Source of the DNA: Poseidonocella pacifica
GTDB taxonomy: Bacteria > Pseudomonadota > Alphaproteobacteria > Rhodobacterales > Rhodobacteraceae
DNA length: 64,000 nucleotides
Assembly: GCF_900111875.1 (NCBI RefSeq)
Contig: NZ_FOJU01000001.1
Coordinates: 434,001 to 498,000 of the forward strand
Direction: 5' to 3'
The first letter of the stretch is position 1; every line of letters begins with the position of its first letter. Below are positions 1-10,318 of this stretch, in pieces. Position numbers and translations under genes: made by a program. The notes under the pieces were generated by a model. It saw only the letters and a list, made by a program, of their open reading frames with translations. It had not been told where the DNA came from and made no database searches.

Positions 1-35
1 GTCAGCACCTCCACCGCCATTTCCGTGAGCGTCAT
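1..35 (-). CDS. N-terminal fragment of a gene downstream of bcp (possibly a DUF455/ferritin-like protein)
   Basis: Only the first 11 codons are in the window. On the minus strand an ATG overlaps the bcp stop by one base (TGATG), which is typical of translational coupling, and reads MTLTEMAVEVL before the edge. In Rhodobacteraceae a DUF455 ferritin-like protein often follows bcp and begins in a similar way; that is recollection, not a search result. The fragment is too short to assign a function. Confidence 0.5.
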   Translation of the reverse strand, partial: MTLTEMAVEVL

Positions 36-496
36 CACAGCGATTGCACCGCCTTGAGCACGTCTTCGGCATGGCCGGCGACTTTCACCTTCGGCCAGAT
101 ACGGGCGATCTTTCCGTCACGGTCAATCAACACGGTCGTTCGCTCGATCCCCATGAAGGTCTTGCCGTACATGCTCTTTTCTTTCCAAACACCATACCGC
201 TCGCAGGTATCGCCGTCTTCATCCGAAAGCAGCGCAACCTTGAGCCCGTGCTTGTCACGAAACTTGTCGTGCTTGGCGATGCTGTCCTTGGAAATCCCGA
301 GAACAACCGAACCGGCCGCCGCGAATTCGTTGGCGGCATCGGTGAAGGCGATCGCTTCCTTGGTGCAGCCGGACGTATCGTCCCGCGGATAGAAATAGAG
401 CACGACAATCTGGCCGCGCAGATCAGAGAGCGAAACACTGCCGCCCCCGTCGCGAGGCAACGTGACATCGGGTGCGAGTTGGCCGGGTTCGATCAT
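35..496 (-). CDS. bcp: Thioredoxin-dependent peroxiredoxin, BCP/PrxQ type
   Basis: This 153-residue cytoplasmic thiol peroxidase reduces H2O2 and organic hydroperoxides using thioredoxin. The AhpC/TSA fold is clear: the active-site segment YFYPRDDTSGCTKEA places the peroxidatic cysteine at residue 44. The resolving cysteine found five residues later in E. coli Bcp is replaced by Ile49, so the enzyme is probably 1-Cys-like or uses another partner; the only other cysteine is Cys98. A GAGGAG ribosome site precedes the ATG. It is divergent from the AsmA-like gene and its stop overlaps the start of the next minus-strand gene. Confidence 0.93.
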   Translation of the reverse strand: MIEPGQLAPDVTLPRDGGGSVSLSDLRGQIVVLYFYPRDDTSGCTKEAIAFTDAANEFAAAGSVVLGISKDSIAKHDKFRDKHGLKVALLSDEDGDTCERYGVWKEKSMYGKTFMGIERTTVLIDRDGKIARIWPKVKVAGHAEDVLKAVQSL

Positions 497-559
497 AGGT
501 TTCTCCTCATGGCGCAGCGAATGCTTTCATACTAGACCGGCATGCGGGAGATGAAAGAG

Positions 560-3500
560 ATGACGCAACCCGATGCCCCCACGCGCGGGCAACGCCTTCG
601 GCGCCACGCCTTGCGGACCTGCCTGACTGCAAGCGGGTTGGGGCTGATTTGTGCGCTGGTCGTCGGTCTGACGATCTACGCCCATTACGGACGCGCGGTT
701 GCGGCGCCGGCGTGGTTGCAGGCGCGCGTCGAAGCGCGGCTGGCCGAAACCTTGCCGGGCATGCAATTGGATTTCGACGATATGGCGTTGGAACTGTCCA
801 CCTCTTGGCGGCCTCGGGTGATCCTGACGGGCGTTGAAATTTCGTCGCCCGAGGTCGGCCGAATTGCCCGGATCGAAGACCTCCGCGCCACCTTTGCCCG
901 GCGCGCGGCCTTGCGCCGCGAGATGCGGCCAAGGGACATCGCGCTCACCGGGGCGGTTCTTACGGTGCGCCGTGATCACGACGGCGACTTTGAACTGGCC
1001 TTCGGGGATGCCGCCTCTCTTGGAGAGGGGGCGGTGCTTGATCTCATGGCTGCGATCGAGGCCGCCTTTGATGATCCGCGACTATCCTATCTTCGCGGGG
1101 TCGAAGCGCGCGCATTGACGCTGCGCTATGAGGATGCCCACGCGGAACGTGCGTGGACGGTGGATGGCGGGCTCATGTCGATTACGCGGGAGGGCGACAC
1201 GCTCGACCTGTCCACCACACTCACGGTGCTCGGCCAACAGGGCGGGGCGGCGACGCTTGAAGGCGGTTTTGAAACGCAGATCGGCGCCGGCGCGTCAGAG
1301 TTCCAGATTCGCATCGCGGATGTCCCCGGATCGGATCTGGCGACACAAAGTCGCGCACTCGGATGGCTCGCGGGGCTGCAGGCCCCGATTTCCGGGGCGA
1401 TCCGGGGTAGTGTGACAAATGCGGGCGGCCTTGGGCCCATCTCCGCGTCGCTGCGGATCGGCGCGGGCGCCCTGCAACCCAATGAGCGTACCCGGCCGAT
1501 CCCCCTCCGTTCGGCGCGGGCCTATTTCACCTATGCGCCGGAAAGCCGGCTTCTGAATTTCGATGAGTTCTCGCTCGAAAGCGATTGGGTGACCGGCCGG
1601 GCCGAAGGCTACGCCCAGATTGTGGAGGATGAGGGCGGCTGGCCGACTGCTTTTGCCGGTCAGCTTGAATTCACCAATATCACCGCCAATCCCGGTGGGC
1701 TTTATCCCGAAGCGCGGGGGCTGGATCGCGCATTGCTGGACCTGCGCTTGACGCTTGATCCTTTCCGGATCGAACTGGGGGAGGGCACACTCTTTTCGGG
1801 GGATGAAGTCCTGCATCTTTCGGGGGCGGCCACGGCCGAGCCGGAGGGTTGGTCGGCCAGAGCGGAGGCCGAGATTGCCCGTCTTCCACGAGACAGGCTG
1901 TTTCACTATTGGCCCGAGACGTTCAAGCCCCGCGCCCGCAGGTGGGTCGGGGAGAACCTCTATGCGGCGGATCTGACGAATGCGGTTGGCAATATCGTCG
2001 CTGAGCCGGGGCGCCTGCCGGAGATATATTTGTCATCCGGGTTTGAGGGCGGAGAGGCGCGAATCCTGCGCGACATTCCCCCGATCAAGGATGTCTCTGG
2101 CCGGATCGAAATTCTGCGCGAGGCGCTGTCGGTGGTGGTTGAGAAGGGCACCATCACCGCGCCCGAAGGCGGCGCGCTTTCGATGGCGGACACGGTGTTT
2201 CACATTCCCGACACGCGCTGGCGCTACGGGCCCGCACTGACACGCATCTCGGCAGAAGGGCCGGTGACGGCGTTGCTGTCGCTGCTCGATCAACCGCCAT
2301 TGGAGTTGATGTCCAAGGCGGGCAAACCCGTGGATCTGTTTGACGGTCAGATCCGCGTCGGGGGCACGGTCCGCTTTCCGCGCAAGTCCGGGACGACTTT
2401 CTCCGAACTGGCTCTGAACCTTGATGGGGTCGTGACGGACTTGCAAAGCGAGACGGTCATTCCGGGCCATGTACTCGCCGCTCCCGAAGCGCGGGTAACC
2501 CTGACGAACGAAGGGGTGAGTATTGCGGGCAAGGGCACCTTTGATGGGGTGCCCTTCGACGGGGAATGGACCAGACCTGTGGTGTCCACCGGCGGCCAAC
2601 CGATCCCGAGCGCGGTGACCGCCGAAGTCACTCTTACTCCCGACGCGCTTGTTGGGCTTGGTGTTACCCTACCCAACGGGACGTTTGCGGGCGAGGCGTC
2701 GGGATACCTCACGCTGGATTTGCCGTCAGGGGAGACGCCCCAATTCACCTTTCGGTCCGATCTGATAGGTGCGCGCCTCTCGGTTGCGCCGCTCAACTGG
2801 AGCAAGGCCGCTGGCCGCGCTGCGGAATTGGAGCTGAGCGGGCGGCTCGGTTCACTAGCCGTGGTGGATCGCTTGCGCCTTGATGCGCCGGGTCTTCTGG
2901 CCGAGGGCCGTCTTTCGCTGCGGTCAGAAGGTGGGCTGGATCAGCTGCAACTCAGCACCCTGCGAAGTGGCGGTTGGCTCGACGTGTCGGCCACATTGAC
3001 GGGGCGCGGCGCGGGGCGGACCCCCGCCGTCGCGGTTTCAGGCGGTACGGTCGATCTTGGCAAACGCCCCTCCAGCAATGCCAGCGGACCCTCGGGCGGG
3101 TCTGTACCGCTGTCCTTGGCGCTCGATCGGTTGCGTTTGACGGATACGATTTCTCTGACTCAATTGCGCGGGGATCTGACTTCCAATTCCGGCCTTTCAG
3201 GACAGGTGCAGGGGCGGATCAACGGCGGCGCGCGGGTCTCGGCCACGCTTGTGCCCCGGTCGGGTCGCACGGCGGTGCGCCTCAGGGGCGAGGATGCCGG
3301 CGACATGCTGCGCGATGCGGGGTTTCTCAAGAACGCGCGCAACGGCGCTTTCGATCTGCAACTCGTGCCCCGTGCCGCAGCCGGGCACTATGACGGGAAC
3401 CTCTCGATCAGGACGATGCGCATGCAGGACATGCCCGTTTTGGCACAATTGCTTGACGCAATCTCGGTCGTTGGAATTCTGGATCAGCTTCGGGGGCCCG

Positions 3501-3841
3501 GCATCTTCTTCTCTGAGATAGACGCCCAGTTCCGGCTGACGCCGCAGCAGCTCATCGTCACCCAGTCCAGCGCCGTTGGCCCGTCAATCGGTGTATCGCT
3601 CGACGGGATCTACAATATCAACAGTAAGGACGTCGCGATGCAGGGCGTTCTTTCGCCTGTCTATGCGTTGAATGCGCTCGGTGCGCCGCTGACACGCAAG
3701 GGCGAGGGGTTGATCGGCTTCACCTATGAGATTAACGGGACGTCCTCCGATCCACGGGTTTCGGTCAATCCGCTCTCGGCCCTCACGCCGGGGTTCTTCC
3801 GTGAGATCTTTCGACGCCAGCCGCCGCAGACCGGGAACTGA
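560..3841 (+). CDS. AsmA/YhdP-like protein (DUF3971 and AsmA C-terminal region)
   Basis: A very large protein (about 1093 residues) with one N-terminal membrane helix at about residues 20-41 and a long periplasmic part rich in beta strand. The last 250 residues, with segments such as [17 protein letters not shown] and [16 protein letters not shown], match the AsmA-like C-terminal region. Family members (YhdP, TamB, AsmA) form bridge-like lipid-transfer structures between inner and outer membrane; that role is inferred here. In-frame ATGs also occur at 542 and 551. I prefer 560 because GGGAG lies about 8 bases upstream. It is followed after 5 bases by queA. Confidence 0.85.
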   Translation: MTQPDAPTRGQRLRRHALRTCLTASGLGLICALVVGLTIYAHYGRAVAAPAWLQARVEARLAETLPGMQLDFDDMALELSTSWRPRVILTGVEISSPEVGRIARIEDLRATFARRAALRREMRPRDIALTGAVLTVRRDHDGDFELAFGDAASLGEGAVLDLMAAIEAAFDDPRLSYLRGVEARALTLRYEDAHAERAWTVDGGLMSITREGDTLDLSTTLTVLGQQGGAATLEGGFETQIGAGASEFQIRIADVPGSDLATQSRALGWLAGLQAPISGAIRGSVTNAGGLGPISASLRIGAGALQPNERTRPIPLRSARAYFTYAPESRLLNFDEFSLESDWVTGRAEGYAQIVEDEGGWPTAFAGQLEFTNITANPGGLYPEARGLDRALLDLRLTLDPFRIELGEGTLFSGDEVLHLSGAATAEPEGWSARAEAEIARLPRDRLFHYWPETFKPRARRWVGENLYAADLTNAVGNIVAEPGRLPEIYLSSGFEGGEARILRDIPPIKDVSGRIEILREALSVVVEKGTITAPEGGALSMADTVFHIPDTRWRYGPALTRISAEGPVTALLSLLDQPPLELMSKAGKPVDLFDGQIRVGGTVRFPRKSGTTFSELALNLDGVVTDLQSETVIPGHVLAAPEARVTLTNEGVSIAGKGTFDGVPFDGEWTRPVVSTGGQPIPSAVTAEVTLTPDALVGLGVTLPNGTFAGEASGYLTLDLPSGETPQFTFRSDLIGARLSVAPLNWSKAAGRAAELELSGRLGSLAVVDRLRLDAPGLLAEGRLSLRSEGGLDQLQLSTLRSGGWLDVSATLTGRGAGRTPAVAVSGGTVDLGKRPSSNASGPSGGSVPLSLALDRLRLTDTISLTQLRGDLTSNSGLSGQVQGRINGGARVSATLVPRSGRTAVRLRGEDAGDMLRDAGFLKNARNGAFDLQLVPRAAAGHYDGNLSIRTMRMQDMPVLAQLLDAISVVGILDQLRGPGIFFSEIDAQFRLTPQQLIVTQSSAVGPSIGVSLDGIYNINSKDVAMQGVLSPVYALNALGAPLTRKGEGLIGFTYEINGTSSDPRVSVNPLSALTPGFFREIFRRQPPQTGN

Positions 3842-3846
3842 ACTCC

Positions 3847-4956
3847 ATGCAACTGTCCGATTTCGATTTCGATCTTCCTGAGGCTCTCATCGCCACGCGG
3901 CCCGCGCGCCCCAGATCTTCCGCACGGCTTCTGGTGGCAGAGGGCGATGCGATCCACGATCAGCACGTCTTGGACCTGACCCAATGGCTGCGCCCCGGTG
4001 ACAGGTTGGTTCTCAACGACACAAAGGTGATCCCCGCCCGTCTTTCCGGGCTGCGTCGCCGAGAGGGACCGGAGGGGTCAACGGAGGCCCGGATTGAGGC
4101 CACCTTGCTGGAGCCGAAACCGGGCGGCCAATGGTCGGCATTGCTCAAACCCCTGCGGAAGGTACGAGACGGCGAGGAAATCCGTTTCTCAGAGGCGCTT
4201 TCCGCGCGGGTGGAGAATCGTAAGGAGGGAACAGCGACGCTTTCCTTCAATCTGGCGGGCGAGGATTTTGACGCAGCGCTGGCCGAGGCAGGAGCCATGC
4301 CGCTTCCGCCCTATATCGCGGCGCGCCGTGCCGCCGACGCGCAGGATCACGAGGATTACCAAACCGTCTGGGCGCGGAACACGGGGGCCGTCGCGGCGCC
4401 TACCGCCTCATTGCATTTCGACGATGCTTTGCTCGCGGCACTGCGTGAGCGGGGAGTGGAGATTTCTTATGTCACTCTTCATGTGGGCGCGGGCACCTTC
4501 CTGCCGGTGAAGGTCGAGGACGTCAGCCGCCACAAGATGCATGGCGAATGGGGTGAGATCAGTGAAACGGCAGCAGCCGAGATCGCCGCCACGAAAGCCG
4601 CCGGTGGTCGCGTGATCCCAGTGGGCACCACCGCGTTGCGCCTGATTGAAACCGCAGCCCGGAGCACGGGCGCCATTGCGCCCTGGCAAGGCACCACAGA
4701 CATCTTCATCTATCCCGGGTTTGCCTTTCATGTGGCCGACGCGCTTATGACGAATTTCCATCTTCCCAGATCGACGCTCATGATGCTGGTTTCGGCCTTT
4801 ATGGGCATGGAGAGGATTCGCGCTATCTATGCCCACGCGGTAGCGGAAAGTTACCGGTTCTTCTCCTATGGGGATGCATCTCTCTTGCTCCCGACGTCGC
4901 GAAATGACACGGCGACAGTCGCGGACGGACAATCCGGGGACGGCGCGCGCCCCTAA
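3847..4956 (+). CDS. queA: S-adenosylmethionine:tRNA ribosyltransferase-isomerase
   Basis: This 369-residue enzyme transfers and isomerises the ribose of SAM onto preQ1 in tRNA to give epoxyqueuosine at the wobble position (Asp, Asn, His, Tyr tRNAs). Family motifs are intact: the start [16 protein letters not shown], the segment [43 protein letters not shown] and [21 protein letters not shown]. Its length is normal for QueA. The ATG lies 5 bases after the AsmA-like stop, so the two are probably co-transcribed. No other queuosine gene is in the window. Confidence 0.97.
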   Translation: MQLSDFDFDLPEALIATRPARPRSSARLLVAEGDAIHDQHVLDLTQWLRPGDRLVLNDTKVIPARLSGLRRREGPEGSTEARIEATLLEPKPGGQWSALLKPLRKVRDGEEIRFSEALSARVENRKEGTATLSFNLAGEDFDAALAEAGAMPLPPYIAARRAADAQDHEDYQTVWARNTGAVAAPTASLHFDDALLAALRERGVEISYVTLHVGAGTFLPVKVEDVSRHKMHGEWGEISETAAAEIAATKAAGGRVIPVGTTALRLIETAARSTGAIAPWQGTTDIFIYPGFAFHVADALMTNFHLPRSTLMMLVSAFMGMERIRAIYAHAVAESYRFFSYGDASLLLPTSRNDTATVADGQSGDGARP

Positions 4957-4981
4957 TCTTCTACCCAACTAGGGGAAAGCC

Positions 4982-6241
4982 ATGCTGACGGTCTTTGCGA
5001 ATTCTTGGGCTCTTCTTCTGGGCATGTTGCTGTTGATGCTGGGCAATGGCGTACAAGGCACGCTTCTGGGCATACGAGGCGGCGCGGCGGGCTTTGGCAC
5101 GTTGCAGATGTCGATCGTCATGTCCGCATACTTCGCGGGTTTCTTGATCGCCAGCAGGCTTACTCCGGGTATGATTCGGCGCGTGGGGCATGTGCGGGTC
5201 TTTGCGGCGCTAGGCTCGCTCATCTCCGCCGTTCTCATTCTTTATCCGACATTCGAGAATCCGTGGGCTTGGGCCGTTGGGCGTATCATCATCGGCTTTT
5301 GCTTTTGCGGGGTCTACGTGACAGCGGAAAGCTGGCTCAACAATGCGGCCACCAATGAAACCCGCGGGCAGGCGCTTTCGCTCTACATGATTGTCCAGAT
5401 GATCGGGATCATCGCAGCGCAGGCCGTCGTGCTGATCCCCGATGCGTCGGGCTTTCTGCTTTTCGTCATTCCCTCGGTGCTGGTGTCCGTGGCCTTTGCG
5501 CCGATTCTTCTGTCGATCAGCCCGACACCGTCGTTCGAGACGACCAAACCCATGAGCCTGCCGCAACTGTTCCAAAGCTCTCCGCTCGGCTGTGTCGGCA
5601 TGTTCCTGCTTGGCGGCGTATACTCGGCCCAGTTCGGGATGTCGGCGGTCTATGGCACGACGGCGGGCCTGTCGCTTGCGCAGATTTCCATGTTCGTAGC
5701 AGCCTTCTATGTGGGCGCGCTCATCATGCAGTATCCGCTGGGTTGGCTCTCGGACCGTTCCGACCGGCGGCGTCTGGTGACCATCGTCGCAGCGGTGGGG
5801 GGATTTGCCTCCATCCTCGCGGTTCTCGCCAGCGGTTGGTTCACGGCGCTTCTGGTGGCGGCGTTCCTCGTTGGCGGAATGTCGAACCCGCTCTATTCCA
5901 TGTTGATTGCCCATACGAACGACTTTCTTGAGGTGGAGGACATGGCCAGCGCCTCTGCTGGCCTGCTCTTTATCAACGGTCTGGGGGCGATCCTTGGACC
6001 GCTGGGGACCGGCTGGTTCATGGGCGCGGTCGGCGCAGAGGGCTACTTTATTATCATTGGGGCATTGCTCTTCATTCTGGCGGGCTATGGTCTTTACCGG
6101 ATGACACAGCGCGCGGCGCCATCGTCTGAGGATACCCACGGGCTGGCACCACTGGCGCCGATGGGGTCGCATTATTCGGTCGAAGCCGCGCAAGAAGTCG
6201 CCATCGAAGAAGCGCAGGAGGACAGCCGAAACGTCGCCTGA
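4982..6241 (+). CDS. MFS transporter, YcaD-like
   Basis: A 419-residue inner-membrane protein with about 12 hydrophobic segments and the arrangement of the major facilitator superfamily; WLSDRSDRRRLV is the loop motif of the second half (loop 2/8 type). It resembles the YcaD-like MFS group of drug or metabolite exporters; the substrate cannot be told. The C-terminal tail of about 50 residues is hydrophilic and acidic. The start has an AGGGGAAAG ribosome site. It lies 25 bases after queA on the same strand, so it may belong to that transcript. Confidence 0.85.
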   Translation: MLTVFANSWALLLGMLLLMLGNGVQGTLLGIRGGAAGFGTLQMSIVMSAYFAGFLIASRLTPGMIRRVGHVRVFAALGSLISAVLILYPTFENPWAWAVGRIIIGFCFCGVYVTAESWLNNAATNETRGQALSLYMIVQMIGIIAAQAVVLIPDASGFLLFVIPSVLVSVAFAPILLSISPTPSFETTKPMSLPQLFQSSPLGCVGMFLLGGVYSAQFGMSAVYGTTAGLSLAQISMFVAAFYVGALIMQYPLGWLSDRSDRRRLVTIVAAVGGFASILAVLASGWFTALLVAAFLVGGMSNPLYSMLIAHTNDFLEVEDMASASAGLLFINGLGAILGPLGTGWFMGAVGAEGYFIIIGALLFILAGYGLYRMTQRAAPSSEDTHGLAPLAPMGSHYSVEAAQEVAIEEAQEDSRNVA

Positions 6242-6367
6242 CGCTCGTCGCATGGGCAGGGCCGTGCGAGGCCTGTCTCAAACTGACGCAATTTGTGACT
6301 GGCTGCTTGAATTGTCGCGGGTTTATCCTTCCGATGGACCCAAGACCTGTAACATGAGGGGGAACGG

Positions 6368-6949
6368 ATGGTACGGCCCGATGAGGTTCTGGAATTCTGG
6401 CTCGACGAGATCGGGCAAGAGGGATGGTACAAGGTCTCCGAGGACCTGGATGAGGCTGTGCGCAACCGCTTCGAGGAGCCTTGGGTGAACGCTTGCGAGG
6501 GCTCTTATGCGCTCTGGCTGACCTACCCGAGCGGGGCGCTGGCCTATATCATTCTCATGGACCAGTTCCCGCGCAACATGTTCCGGGGGATGGGGCGCGC
6601 CTTTTCCTCGGACAAATATGCCATGGCCGCCGCAAAGGTTGCGATTGACCGTGGCTGGGACATGAAGATCGATGAACCTGCTCGGCAATTCTTCTATCTC
6701 CCGCTGATGCACTCCGAGAGCCTTTCGGATCAGGACCGTTGCGTGCGACTCATGTGCGAACGGATGCCCGAGACCGGCGCACCGAACCTGCTCCATGCCC
6801 GTGCGCACCGCGAGGTGATCCGCATGTTTGGTCGCTTCCCCTACCGCAACGAGGCGCTGGCCCGTCGGACAACGCCGCAAGAGCAGAACTACATCGATCA
6901 AGGCGGCTATGGCAGCACCATCAAGGCGTTTCAGACAGCCGCGGAATAG
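6368..6949 (+). CDS. DUF924 family protein
   Basis: A 193-residue soluble protein recognised as DUF924 by its start (VLEFWLDEIGQEGWYK), the central LILMDQFPRNMFRG-type segment (here IILMDQFPRNMFRG) and HARAHREVIRMFGRFPYRNEALARRTT near the end. The family folds as a TPR-like helical protein and has no established reaction. The ATG follows GAGGGGGAACG, a good ribosome site. It stands alone between the MFS gene and the convergent DmdA-like gene. Confidence 0.9.
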   Translation: MVRPDEVLEFWLDEIGQEGWYKVSEDLDEAVRNRFEEPWVNACEGSYALWLTYPSGALAYIILMDQFPRNMFRGMGRAFSSDKYAMAAAKVAIDRGWDMKIDEPARQFFYLPLMHSESLSDQDRCVRLMCERMPETGAPNLLHARAHREVIRMFGRFPYRNEALARRTTPQEQNYIDQGGYGSTIKAFQTAAE

Positions 6950-7004
6950 GGCCTAAGGGCAATACACCTAGGAGGGGGCGTGGCCGATCTTTGTCGCCGC
7001 GGCC

Positions 7005-8123
7005 CTATCCGAAGGGCAGCGAAGTGACGTCGAGCTGGCGCGACTCTCCCCCGAGGGTGACACTAAGATCCGTTGCGTCGTCGCCGATCTCTGATGCGAT
7101 CATTCCTACGCCCACATTGCAAGAAAAACGGCTTGAGTAGATGCTCTCGCTGAGGATGCCGACGGTTTCTCCATCAGCAGTTTGTACTGCGACCGAGGAC
7201 TGGCAGGACCGTATCGGCGCGCCCGACACCCTGAACCCAACACGCCTGCGGCGCGGTCCTTCGGTCTTGATCTTCAGAAGTGCGGCGCGGCCGACAAAAT
7301 CGTCGGGCTGATCGAAATCGACCAGCTTTCCCAGCGAAATTTCAAATGGATTGCAGGGGTTAGTCTGCAAACGGCCATCGGCACCGTAGGAGACAAGACC
7401 GCTTTCGATACGTTCTTGATCGTTGGGCGCGCCCGGCCGAATGCCATAGCGCTCCCCTGCGGCCTTGACGATGCTCCAGAGATCTCCGCCACGGGAGCCG
7501 TCGAGCAAGTAGAGTTCGAAACCGCCCTGTTTTGACCAGCCGGACCGCGCAAGGATCAAAGGAATCCCGCGAAGGCTCGTCTCCTTGAACCCGAAGTATT
7601 TCAAGGAGGTGACCCATTCGCCGAAAAGATCCACGGCCAGCGCTTCCGCCTTGGGGCCTTGAATGGCGAGGGGGGAAACGTCTGCTTCGGAAACCTGCAC
7701 ATCCATGCCGCGCTCCGCCGCGATGGCGCTCGCCCACAGTTCGATGTCGCTGTCGGCGATCGACAGCCAGTACCGGTCCGGCGCCACCATCAACGCAACC
7801 GGATCGTTGATGAGCCTGCCCGCGTGATTACAGATCGGCACATAGCGGCCTTGGCCAATCTTCGTCTTACTCATGTCGCGGGTTGTCAGAAATTGGATGA
7901 GCCGCCCGGCGTCGGGGCCGGAAATTTCAATCTGACGCTGCGCTGCGACATCCCACATGGCGACGCCGTTCATCAGGCTGTCGTATTCCGCTTCGGGATT
8001 TCCGAAATGTGCGGGGATATACATGTGGTTGTAGACTGAGAACCCCGCGACGCCATCTGCAACGGTGGCATCAAAATAGACGGACTTTCGAATGTTTGGC
8101 CCGATGCCGATCTGAAAGTTCAC
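7005..8123 (-). CDS. DmdA-like dimethylsulfoniopropionate demethylase / GcvT-family methyltransferase
   Basis: A tetrahydrofolate-dependent demethylase of the glycine-cleavage T fold, 372 residues from the GTG chosen. That GTG sits 6-7 bases behind a run of seven G; a longer frame to 8228 has no ribosome site and adds residues absent from the family. DmdA-type segments are present: VYNHM (30-34), MWDVAAQRQIEISG, WLSIADSD and ARSGWSKQGGFELY (from 192). DmdA demethylates DMSP, a common substrate of marine roseobacters. Paralogues of unknown substrate share these motifs, so the reaction is an inference. It is downstream of glnBA on the same strand but separated by a terminator. Confidence 0.7.
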   Translation of the reverse strand: MNFQIGIGPNIRKSVYFDATVADGVAGFSVYNHMYIPAHFGNPEAEYDSLMNGVAMWDVAAQRQIEISGPDAGRLIQFLTTRDMSKTKIGQGRYVPICNHAGRLINDPVALMVAPDRYWLSIADSDIELWASAIAAERGMDVQVSEADVSPLAIQGPKAEALAVDLFGEWVTSLKYFGFKETSLRGIPLILARSGWSKQGGFELYLLDGSRGGDLWSIVKAAGERYGIRPGAPNDQERIESGLVSYGADGRLQTNPCNPFEISLGKLVDFDQPDDFVGRAALLKIKTEGPRRRRVGFRVSGAPIRSCQSSVAVQTADGETVGILSESIYSSRFSCNVGVGMIASEIGDDATDLSVTLGGESRQLDVTSLPFG

Positions 8124-8305
8124 GTAAATTCCCCCCCGTATTTTCCTTGAGACCTCAGGGCCGGTTGGGGCGGAGTGTGCGTCCGCCCGAATGTGCCGTC
8201 GCCCATTGGTCTTTTCCCGATCCGACACTAGGCGGGGGAACGCGCAAGTCCAGCAGGTAGCGCGGCAGAGCGAAGGTTTTGTGGGGGGGGATGCGCAGGC
8301 TGAAA

Positions 8306-8336
8306 CGAAAAAACGCCCGGGAAGAACCCGGGCGTT
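8306..8336 (-). terminator. Rho-independent terminator of glnBA
   Basis: A perfect 10-bp stem, AACGCCCGGG with CCCGGGCGTT, has a 5-base loop; read on the minus strand it is followed by six T. It begins 24 bases after the glnA stop. Confidence 0.93.
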
Positions 8337-8359
8337 CGATGCTTCAGGACGTGCTGCGA

Positions 8360-9766
8360 TCAGCAGCTGTAGTACATCTGGAATTCGACCGGATGCGGCG
8401 TGTGCTCGAAGAGTTCGATTTCTTCCATCTTCAGCGCGACATAGCCGTCAATCTGGTCCTTGGTGAAGACATCACCGGCCAGAAGGTACTCGTGGTCCTT
8501 CTCCAACTCGACAAGCGCCTCACGCAGCGAGCCGCAAACCGTGGGAATGCCTTCGAGCTCTTCGGCGGGCAGATCGTAGAGGTTCTTGTCCATGGCTTCG
8601 CCCGGATCGATCTTGTTCTGGATGCCGTCGAGGCCGGCCATCAGGAGCGCGGCAAAGCACAGATAGGGGTTTGCCGATGGATCGGGGAAACGGGCCTCAA
8701 CGCGCTTGGCCTTCGGGCTTTCCGTCCATGGGATCCGGACGCAGCCAGACCGGTTGCGAGCGGAATAGGCGCGCAGAACCGGGGCTTCAAAGCCGGGGAT
8801 CAGGCGCTTGTAGGAGTTGGTGGACGGGTTGGTGAAGGCGTTGAGCGACTTGGCGTGGACTAGGATGCCGCCGATGAACCACAGCGCTTCCTGGCTCAGA
8901 TCCGCATATTTGTCGCCTGCGAAAAGCGGCTTGCCGTCTTTCCAGATCGACATGTTGCAGTGCATGCCGGTGCCGTTATCGCCATAGATCGGCTTCGGCA
9001 TGAACGTGGCGGACTTGCCATAGGCGTGGGCCACGTTGTGGATCACGTATTTGTACTTCTGAAGCTCGTCGGCCTGCTTGGTGAGCGTGCCGAAGATGAG
9101 GCCAAGTTCGTGCTGGCACGACGCCACCTCGTGGTGGTGCTTGTCGACCTTCATCCCGAGGCGCTTCATGGTGGAGAGCATCTCCGAGCGCAGGTCCTGT
9201 GCTTCGTCGGTCGGGTTGACCGGGAAGTAGCCGCCCTTGATGCCGGGCCGGTGGCCCATGTTGCCCATCTCGTATTCGGTGTCTGAGTTCCACGACGCGT
9301 CGCTTGCGTCGACCTCGTAGGACACCTTGTTTATCTTGTTTGAGAAGCGAACGTCGTCAAACAAGAAGAATTCCGCTTCGGGGCCCCAATAGGACACATC
9401 GCCGATCCCGGAGGATTTGAGATAGGCTTCTGCCTTCTCCGCCGTGCCGCGCGGGTCGCGCTCATACGATTCGCCGGTGTCGGGCTCGACGACGGAACAG
9501 TGGATGCAGAGCGTCTTTTCCGCATAGAACGGATCGATATAGGCGCTTTCGGTGTCCGGCATGAGTTTCATGTCGGAGGCCTCGATCGATTTCCATCCTG
9601 CGATGGACGAGCCGTCGAACATGAAGCCTTCTTCGAGGAAGTCTTCGTCGACCTGATCGGCCATGATGGTTACGTGCTGCAGTTTCCCCCGCGGGTCGGT
9701 GAAGCGGATGTCGACATATGCGACCTCCTCGTCCTTCATCGTCTTGAGAACGTCCTTGTTGCTCAT
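8360..9766 (-). CDS. glnA: Glutamine synthetase, type I
   Basis: The 468-residue enzyme makes glutamine from glutamate, ammonia and ATP, and acts as a dodecamer in the cytoplasm. The start [19 protein letters not shown] and 468-residue length match bacterial GSI; an upstream in-frame extension to 9832 is rejected because it runs through the ribosome site and into glnB. The sequence NLYDLPAEE near residue 397 carries the tyrosine that GlnE adenylylates in this family, so regulation by adenylylation is likely. It lies 40 bases after glnB, forming the usual alphaproteobacterial glnBA operon. Confidence 0.98.
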   Translation of the reverse strand: MSNKDVLKTMKDEEVAYVDIRFTDPRGKLQHVTIMADQVDEDFLEEGFMFDGSSIAGWKSIEASDMKLMPDTESAYIDPFYAEKTLCIHCSVVEPDTGESYERDPRGTAEKAEAYLKSSGIGDVSYWGPEAEFFLFDDVRFSNKINKVSYEVDASDASWNSDTEYEMGNMGHRPGIKGGYFPVNPTDEAQDLRSEMLSTMKRLGMKVDKHHHEVASCQHELGLIFGTLTKQADELQKYKYVIHNVAHAYGKSATFMPKPIYGDNGTGMHCNMSIWKDGKPLFAGDKYADLSQEALWFIGGILVHAKSLNAFTNPSTNSYKRLIPGFEAPVLRAYSARNRSGCVRIPWTESPKAKRVEARFPDPSANPYLCFAALLMAGLDGIQNKIDPGEAMDKNLYDLPAEELEGIPTVCGSLREALVELEKDHEYLLAGDVFTKDQIDGYVALKMEEIELFEHTPHPVEFQMYYSC

Positions 9767-9806
9767 TCCCGTCTTCCCTTTCGTTTCTTGGTAATATCGT
9801 TGTTGT

Positions 9807-10318
<512 letters not shown>

